A stretch of 64,000 bases of DNA from Oscillospiraceae bacterium (GTDB lineage: Bacteria > Bacillota > Clostridia > Oscillospirales > Oscillospiraceae), in NCBI GenBank assembly GCA_022846075.1, contig AP025582.1, positions 3,162,001 to 3,226,000 of the forward strand, given 5' to 3'. A program made the position numbers and the translations under genes. Every line of letters begins with the position of its first letter. Within the stretch, counting starts at the first letter, position 1. The notes under the pieces are model-generated. The model was not told the origin of the DNA, searched no databases, and worked only from the letters and a program-made list of their open reading frames with translations. Shown here in pieces: positions 59,472 through 64,000 of this stretch.

Positions 59472-61508
59472 TCAGTCCAGCTGGAACTGGCCGGTGTAGA
59501 GCTGGTAATACCGGCCCTTTTCCTCCAGCAGCTCGGCGTGGCTGCCCTTCTCCTGGATCTCGCCGTGCTCGATGACCACGATGCAGTCGGCGTTGCGGAC
59601 GGTGGAGAGCCGGTGGGCGATGACGAACACCGTCCGTCCCTCCATCAGCGCGTCCATGCCCTTTTGGATGAGGGCCTCGGTCCGGGTGTCGATGGAGGAA
59701 GTGGCCTCATCCAAAATCATCACCGGGGGATCGGCCACAGCGGCCCGGGCGATGGCAAGTAGCTGCCGCTGGCCCTGGGAGAGGTTTCCCCCGTCCCCGG
59801 TGACCATGGTGTTGTACCCGTCGGGGAGGCGGCGGATGAAGGAGTGGGCCCCGGCGGTCTTGGCCGCGGCGATGCACTCGTCGTCGGTGGCATCCAGGCG
59901 GCCGTAGCGGATGTTCTCCATCACCGTGCCGGTGAAGAGGTGGGTGTCCTGGAGAACGGCCCCCAGGGATTTGCGCAGGTCGTCCTTTCGGATCTCCTTC
60001 ACGTCGATGCCGCCGTAGGTGATGACGCCGCTCTGGATCTCATAGAAGCGGTTGATGAGGTTGGTGATGGTGGTCTTGCCCGCGCCGGTGGAGCCCACGA
60101 AGGCGATCTTCTGGCCGGGGTTGGCGTACACCGTCACGTCGTTCAAAATCTGCTTGCCCGGGACGTAGGAGAAGTCCACGTCCTGGAACCGCACGGCGCC
60201 GGTGAGCTCGGCCAGGGCGTAGCCTTCCCTCCTGGCCACCGCGCCCCGGATGCGGTGCAGGCCTTGGGCCGGGTCCCCCTGGGGGTACTTCCAGGCCCAC
60301 AGGTGGTCCGGAGCGTCCTCGCCGCACTCGGTGAGGGTGCCGTCAGCGGCCTTGACGCAGGGCACCAGTGTCATGCGGGGGTTCTCCGGCACCTTCCAGG
60401 CCCAGCAGTGGGTGCGCTCGCCCTCGGCGGCCTCGGTGATGGTGCCGTCGGCGGCCTTTTTGGCCCGGACCAGGGTGATCTTGCCCTCGTCCACCTCGGG
60501 CTGGGTGTCCATGACCTCAAAGATACGTTCGGCCCCCGCCATGGCGGAGAGGAGAGAGGTCATCTGCTGGGAGATCTGGTTCAAGGGCTGGCCCACCTGC
60601 TTGGAGTAGTTGAGATAGACCACCAGCCCCCCCAGGTCGAAGCCCTGGAGCACGGAGAGGAGGCCCCCCGCCGCCGCGGTGAGGGCGTAGCTGATGTTCA
60701 TCAGGTTGCCCGAGACCGGCATGATCATGGTGGAGTAGAAGTTGGCCTTCTGGGCCGCGTCCCGGTAGGTGTCGTTGAGTTCCTTAAAGTCGGCCTTGGC
60801 CTGGTTTTCATGGGTGAAGGCCTTGACCACCTTGAGCCCCTCGATCATCTCCTGGATGTTGCCGTTGACGGCGCCCAGGGCGGCCTGCTGCTCCCGGTAG
60901 AACCTGCGGCTCTTGCCCCCCAGGTACTTGAAGAGGAGCATGGTCACCGCCAGCACCACCAGGGTGACGAGGAACAGCTTCCAGTTGATGAAGAGCATCA
61001 GCCCCACGAGGCCCACGAACATGAGACAGCTGGACAGGAGGGAGACCACGCTCTGCTCCAGGGCCATCTGGACGTTGTCGGCGTCGTTGGTGAAGCGGCT
61101 CATCAGCTCGCCGTGGGGATGGTTGTCAAAGTAGGCCAGGGGCAGGTCTTGGAGCTTGTCGAAGAGGTCCTTGCGCAGCCGGTTGACCCCCCGCTGGGCC
61201 AGGCGGACCATGGTGGCCGACTGGCCGTAGGTGGCGAGGCAGCCCACCACATAGATGCCGATGAGCTTCAGGATGGCCAGGCCCAGCCCGGCGAAGTCGG
61301 TGCAGCCCGACCAGATGAAGTCGTTGATGATGCCCCGCATCATGTAGGAGCCGCCCAGGTTGGTCAGCACCGACACCAGCAGGCACCCGATCACCAAAAA
61401 CAGGGGCAGGGGGTTGCGGGTCAGGTAGCCCAGCAGGCGGGAGATGGTCTTGCCCATGTTCTTGGGCTTTTGATAGCCCCCTCTGGGGGCGCGGTTCGGT
61501 CCTGGCAT
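59472..61508 (-). CDS. ABC exporter half-transporter (second subunit) with unusual inter-domain insert
   Basis: The 678-residue protein has a six-helix ABC exporter domain (residues about 20-330) and a nucleotide-binding domain (about 430-670) with Walker A STGAGKTT, signature LSQGQRQLLAIARA and Walker B VMILDEATSS. Between them (about 343-424) lie some 80 extra residues with two copies of KAADGT(I/L)TE...WAWK(V/Y)P, absent from ordinary exporters. It starts at ATG overlapping the stop of the partner gene (TAATG), so the two form a coupled heterodimer, probably for drug or lipid export. MarR-controlled. Confidence 0.92.
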   Translation of the reverse strand: MPGPNRAPRGGYQKPKNMGKTISRLLGYLTRNPLPLFLVIGCLLVSVLTNLGGSYMMRGIINDFIWSGCTDFAGLGLAILKLIGIYVVGCLATYGQSATMVRLAQRGVNRLRKDLFDKLQDLPLAYFDNHPHGELMSRFTNDADNVQMALEQSVVSLLSSCLMFVGLVGLMLFINWKLFLVTLVVLAVTMLLFKYLGGKSRRFYREQQAALGAVNGNIQEMIEGLKVVKAFTHENQAKADFKELNDTYRDAAQKANFYSTMIMPVSGNLMNISYALTAAAGGLLSVLQGFDLGGLVVYLNYSKQVGQPLNQISQQMTSLLSAMAGAERIFEVMDTQPEVDEGKITLVRAKKAADGTITEAAEGERTHCWAWKVPENPRMTLVPCVKAADGTLTECGEDAPDHLWAWKYPQGDPAQGLHRIRGAVARREGYALAELTGAVRFQDVDFSYVPGKQILNDVTVYANPGQKIAFVGSTGAGKTTITNLINRFYEIQSGVITYGGIDVKEIRKDDLRKSLGAVLQDTHLFTGTVMENIRYGRLDATDDECIAAAKTAGAHSFIRRLPDGYNTMVTGDGGNLSQGQRQLLAIARAAVADPPVMILDEATSSIDTRTEALIQKGMDALMEGRTVFVIAHRLSTVRNADCIVVIEHGEIQEKGSHAELLEEKGRYYQLYTGQFQLD

Positions 61509-63247
61509 TATTCCGCCACCCCCTCTTGCTGAGACTGGTAAATCTCCTGATAAATGGGATTGCTGGCAAGGAGCTCCTCGTGGGTGCCCTGGCCGGCGAT
61601 GTGGTCGTCGTCCAGCACCAAGATCTCGTCGGCATACTGCACCGAGGAGATCCGCTGGGCGATGATGATGACGGTGGTCCCCGCCAGATTCTTCTGGAAG
61701 GACTCCCGGATAGCCGCCTCGGTGGCCGAGTCCACGGCGGAGGTGGAGTCGTCCAGGATGAGGATGGCGGGCTTGCGCAGCATGGCCCGGGCGATGCACA
61801 ACCGCTGCTTCTGGCCGCCGGAGACATTGACGCCGCCCTGTTCCATGTGGGTGTCGAAGCCATTGGGCAGGGCCATGATGAAGTCGTAGGCCTGGGCGTC
61901 CTTGGCGGCCTGGACCATCTCCTCCTCGGTGGCGTCCGGCCGGCCCCAGAGAAGGTTTTCCCGGATGGTGCCGGAGAAAAGGACGTTGTTTTGCAGCACC
62001 ATGCCGATGCGGGCGCGCAGCTCCTCCAGGGGGTAGTCCCGCACATCCTTGCCGTCCACCAGGATGGCCCCGCCGGTGACGTCGTAGAACCGGGGGATGA
62101 GGTTAACCAGCGACGACTTGCCCACGCCGGTGCCGCCCACGATGGCCACGAACTGGCCGGGCTTCACGGTGAAGCTGATGTGGGAGAGCACGTCGTCCCC
62201 AGTGCCGGTGGCCACGTACTTAAAGGACACGTCCTTAAACTCCACCTGGCCCTTGGGGGCGGGGAGGGCGGCGGTCTGGGCCTCGGGGGAGTCCTCGATA
62301 TCCGGCTCGGTGTTCAGCACCTCGTTGATCCGGTGGGCGCAGGCCTGGGCCCGGGAGAGCTGGAGAAGGGACATGGCCACCATCATCACGCTCATCAAAA
62401 TCTGGAAGATATAGTTGATGAAGGCCTGGAGGTCCCCCAGCAGGAAGGAGCCCTCCATCACCATCCGGCCGCCGAAAAAGACCACCGCGATGGTGGCGCC
62501 GTTCATGCACAGCATCATGATGGGCATGATGGCGATGATCTTCAGCCCCACGTTCAGGGCGGCCTCCATCAGCTCGTCGTTGGCCTTTTTGAACTTGGTG
62601 CGCTCGTAGCCCGCCCGGACGAAGGCCTTCACCACCCGGATGGCCACCAGGTTTTCCTGGAGGGTGTTGTTGAGGCTGTCGATCTTCTTCTGCATGGCCT
62701 CGAAGAGCTTGGTGCACACCTTCATGATGAAGGCGATGATGACGGCCATGACGGGGATGACCACCGCCAGCACCAGGGCCAGCTTGGCGTTGAGGGTGAT
62801 GCTGATGATCAGCGCCGCCACCAGCATCACCGGCGCCCGCACCAGCATCCGCAGGCCCATGGCCAGCATCATGGTCATGGCGTTGACGTCGTTGGTCATC
62901 CGGGTGATGAGGGAGGCGGAGGAAAAGCGGTCGATGTCCGCGAAGGAAAAGGTCTGGACCTTATCGAAGAGGGCCTGGCGCAGGTTGCCGCCGAAGCCCT
63001 GGCTGGCGTAAGAGGCGTATTTGGAGCCCAGGACGCCGCAGGCCATGGAGACGCCGGCCAGCAGCAGCATGGCCCCGCCCAGCTGAAAGATGTAGGTCAC
63101 GTTCCCCGAGGGGATGGCCACATCCACGATCCGGGCCATGACCAGGGGCAGCAGCAGTTCGCAGATGACCTCCAGGACCATCAGGATGGGGGCCCGGACG
63201 GCCACCTTCTTGTAGCCCTGAAGATGGGTGAGAAAGATTTGCAGCAA
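61508..63247 (-). CDS. ABC exporter half-transporter (first subunit)
   Basis: The 579-residue fused membrane and ATPase protein has TM region residues about 15-310 and an NBD with Walker A GGTGVGKSSL, signature VNVSGGQKQRLCIARAML and Walker B ILILDDSTSAVDSATE. Walker B ends in Asp (ILDDS), not the usual catalytic Glu. This marks one degenerate ATP site, as in heterodimeric exporters such as BmrC/D or TM287/288. The TTG start lies after AAGGAGGAAT. It begins 1 nt after the MarR stop codon. Confidence 0.92.
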   Translation of the reverse strand: MLQIFLTHLQGYKKVAVRAPILMVLEVICELLLPLVMARIVDVAIPSGNVTYIFQLGGAMLLLAGVSMACGVLGSKYASYASQGFGGNLRQALFDKVQTFSFADIDRFSSASLITRMTNDVNAMTMMLAMGLRMLVRAPVMLVAALIISITLNAKLALVLAVVIPVMAVIIAFIMKVCTKLFEAMQKKIDSLNNTLQENLVAIRVVKAFVRAGYERTKFKKANDELMEAALNVGLKIIAIMPIMMLCMNGATIAVVFFGGRMVMEGSFLLGDLQAFINYIFQILMSVMMVAMSLLQLSRAQACAHRINEVLNTEPDIEDSPEAQTAALPAPKGQVEFKDVSFKYVATGTGDDVLSHISFTVKPGQFVAIVGGTGVGKSSLVNLIPRFYDVTGGAILVDGKDVRDYPLEELRARIGMVLQNNVLFSGTIRENLLWGRPDATEEEMVQAAKDAQAYDFIMALPNGFDTHMEQGGVNVSGGQKQRLCIARAMLRKPAILILDDSTSAVDSATEAAIRESFQKNLAGTTVIIIAQRISSVQYADEILVLDDDHIAGQGTHEELLASNPIYQEIYQSQQEGVAE

Positions 63248-63248
63248 G

Positions 63249-63731
63249 TTAAGATTCCTCCTTTGCTTCTGGGGGCGGACAGGGAAAATCAGGGGCGCCG
63301 CCCAGGTTTTCCATCATGCGGTGGAAAAACCCGGTGAGCTGGGTCTTTTCCTGGTCGGAAAAGCCCTGGAGCATCTGCTCATCCACCGCCCGGAACAGCT
63401 TGTTGCACTGTTCCACCGCCCGGCGGCCCTTGTCGGTGAGGGCCACCCGGTTGCGGCGGGCGTCCCGCTCATCGGCCCGGCGGCCCACGTAGCCCGAGCG
63501 CTCCAGGGACCGCAGGGAAACCGCCACCGTGGCCGGGGACAGCCGCATGGCTCTGGCCACCTCCCGCTGGGAAAAGTCCACTCCCCGCTGCTCCCCGTGG
63601 AGCAGGACCAGCAGCAGCATGGGGGAGCCCAGGTCGGCCAGCCCCCGAAGGGCCTGCTCCTCCATCACCCGTTTCCGGTGGGCCTGATGAAGCCCGTGGA
63701 AAAAGGCGCTGGGTTCGTCCGCGCAGTACAT
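63249..63731 (-). CDS. MarR-family transcriptional regulator
   Basis: The 160-residue winged-helix repressor has the recognition region FSQREVARAMRLSPATVAVSLRSLERSGYVGRRADERDARRNRVALTDKG. It is the first gene of the operon with the two ABC subunits, so it probably represses its own operon and responds to an exported compound. Promoter 48 nt upstream; ribosome site GGAGATG. Confidence 0.92.
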   Translation of the reverse strand: MYCADEPSAFFHGLHQAHRKRVMEEQALRGLADLGSPMLLLVLLHGEQRGVDFSQREVARAMRLSPATVAVSLRSLERSGYVGRRADERDARRNRVALTDKGRRAVEQCNKLFRAVDEQMLQGFSDQEKTQLTGFFHRMMENLGGAPDFPCPPPEAKEES

Positions 63732-63778
63732 GGTATCATCTCCAATCGTTCGTACCCTGATAATTAGGATGCTTACGT

Positions 63779-63807
63779 AGTATACGCTGATGAAACCGGA
63801 AAATCAA
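63779..63807 (-). promoter_or_regulatory. Promoter of the marR-ABC operon
   Basis: Minus strand: TTGATT (63802-63807), 17-bp spacer, TATACT (63779-63784). AT-rich sequence between it and the start (TACGTAAGCATCCTAATTATC) is where a MarR operator would be expected; no perfect palindrome stands out. Confidence 0.75.
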
Positions 63808-63830
63808 GTCTAAATTGTAAACGAATTCTT

Positions 63831-63870
63831 AGAACAGATGTTTGACATTTTGGTCAATCTGTGATAGGAT
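63831..63870 (+). promoter_or_regulatory. lexA promoter with SOS box
   Basis: TTGACA (63842-63847), 17-bp spacer, TAGGAT (63865-63870). AGAACAGATGTTTG (63831-63844), a one-mismatch fit to the Gram-positive LexA box CGAACrnryGTTYG, overlaps the -35. This is the expected autoregulation of lexA. Confidence 0.85.
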
Positions 63871-63899
63871 ACAACTATCTAAAATAAGGAGGGGTCTCT

Positions 63900-64000
63900 A
63901 TGGCCGCGCCGCTCACCCCAAAGCAGGGAGAAATCTACGACTTCATCCTCCAGTACACCCGCAGCCACGGCTATCCCCCCTCCGTGCGGGAGATCGGGGC
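63900..64000 (+). CDS. lexA: LexA repressor, N-terminal fragment
   Basis: Visible residues MAAPLTPKQGEIYDFILQ...GYPPSVREIG match the LexA DNA-binding domain; the rest runs off the right edge. AAGGAGG precedes the ATG at 63900. An SOS box overlaps its promoter. LexA represses DNA-damage genes and self-cleaves with RecA. Confidence 0.93.
   Translation, partial: MAAPLTPKQGEIYDFILQYTRSHGYPPSVREIG

Noticed and set aside
59844-63337. Two long plus-strand frames opposite the ABC exporter genes
   Set aside because: They are antisense shadows dominated by Val/Gly/His/Leu; both exporter subunits on the minus strand have full motifs.

Overview
The window is GC-rich (codons mostly end in G or C) and carries a spore-former's gene set: gpr, spoIIP, a YtvI-type membrane protein, a noc-like gene with soj and spo0J plus three parS sites, darA-holB-ricT, T-box leaders and many S-layer-homology (SLH) proteins. 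This fits a high-GC gut Clostridium of the Oscillospiraceae (Flavonifractor/Pseudoflavonifractor/Lawsonibacter type). The family assignment is inferred from gene content and repeat style. The parS cluster suggests the origin-proximal part of the chromosome. I see no rRNA, tRNA, CRISPR array, transposase or prophage.

Layout. 1-10256: the start of an ABC-transporter ATPase, its BMP lipoprotein, xpt, an SLH/GH18 protein, a YitT membrane protein and a BlaI/BlaR1-like pair. 10689-15476: noc-like parB, soj, spo0J, a coiled-coil membrane protein and serS. 15745-20533: three tandem SLH paralogues. 20625-25950: mscL, a small membrane protein, rsmG, minD, mgsA and T-box-hisS. 26061-32951: HD hydrolase, Mrr nuclease, two SLH proteins (one with a parvulin domain) and aspS. 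33511-42255: methyltransferase, SLH/M13 peptidase, a divergent pair of very small genes, T-box-glyQS, a beta-helix protein, GNAT, YihY and rpsT. 42452-57732: gpr, an M23 peptidase, an HPr-like protein, pta, an XRE regulator, lepA, darA-holB-ricT, ytvI, htrA and spoIIP. 58238-64000: an SDR, a MarR-controlled heterodimeric ABC exporter and the start of lexA with its SOS box.

The most unusual content lies between genes. Nearly every long spacer is filled with dispersed, palindromic, RNA-like repeats of several families. They are modular, occur in both orientations and show compensatory stem changes around constant loops. Some copies sit in frame inside genes (rsmG, the blaR1-like gene).

The strongest candidate for an undescribed system is a three-copy element downstream of xpt, minD and pta. 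In each case the last 10-17 codons and stop codon of the host gene are repeated at the far side of the element. The stop-to-stop distance is a multiple of three every time (357, 144, 225). The element keeps the same peptide phase at all three loci, and nearly all differences between the paired gene ends are synonymous.
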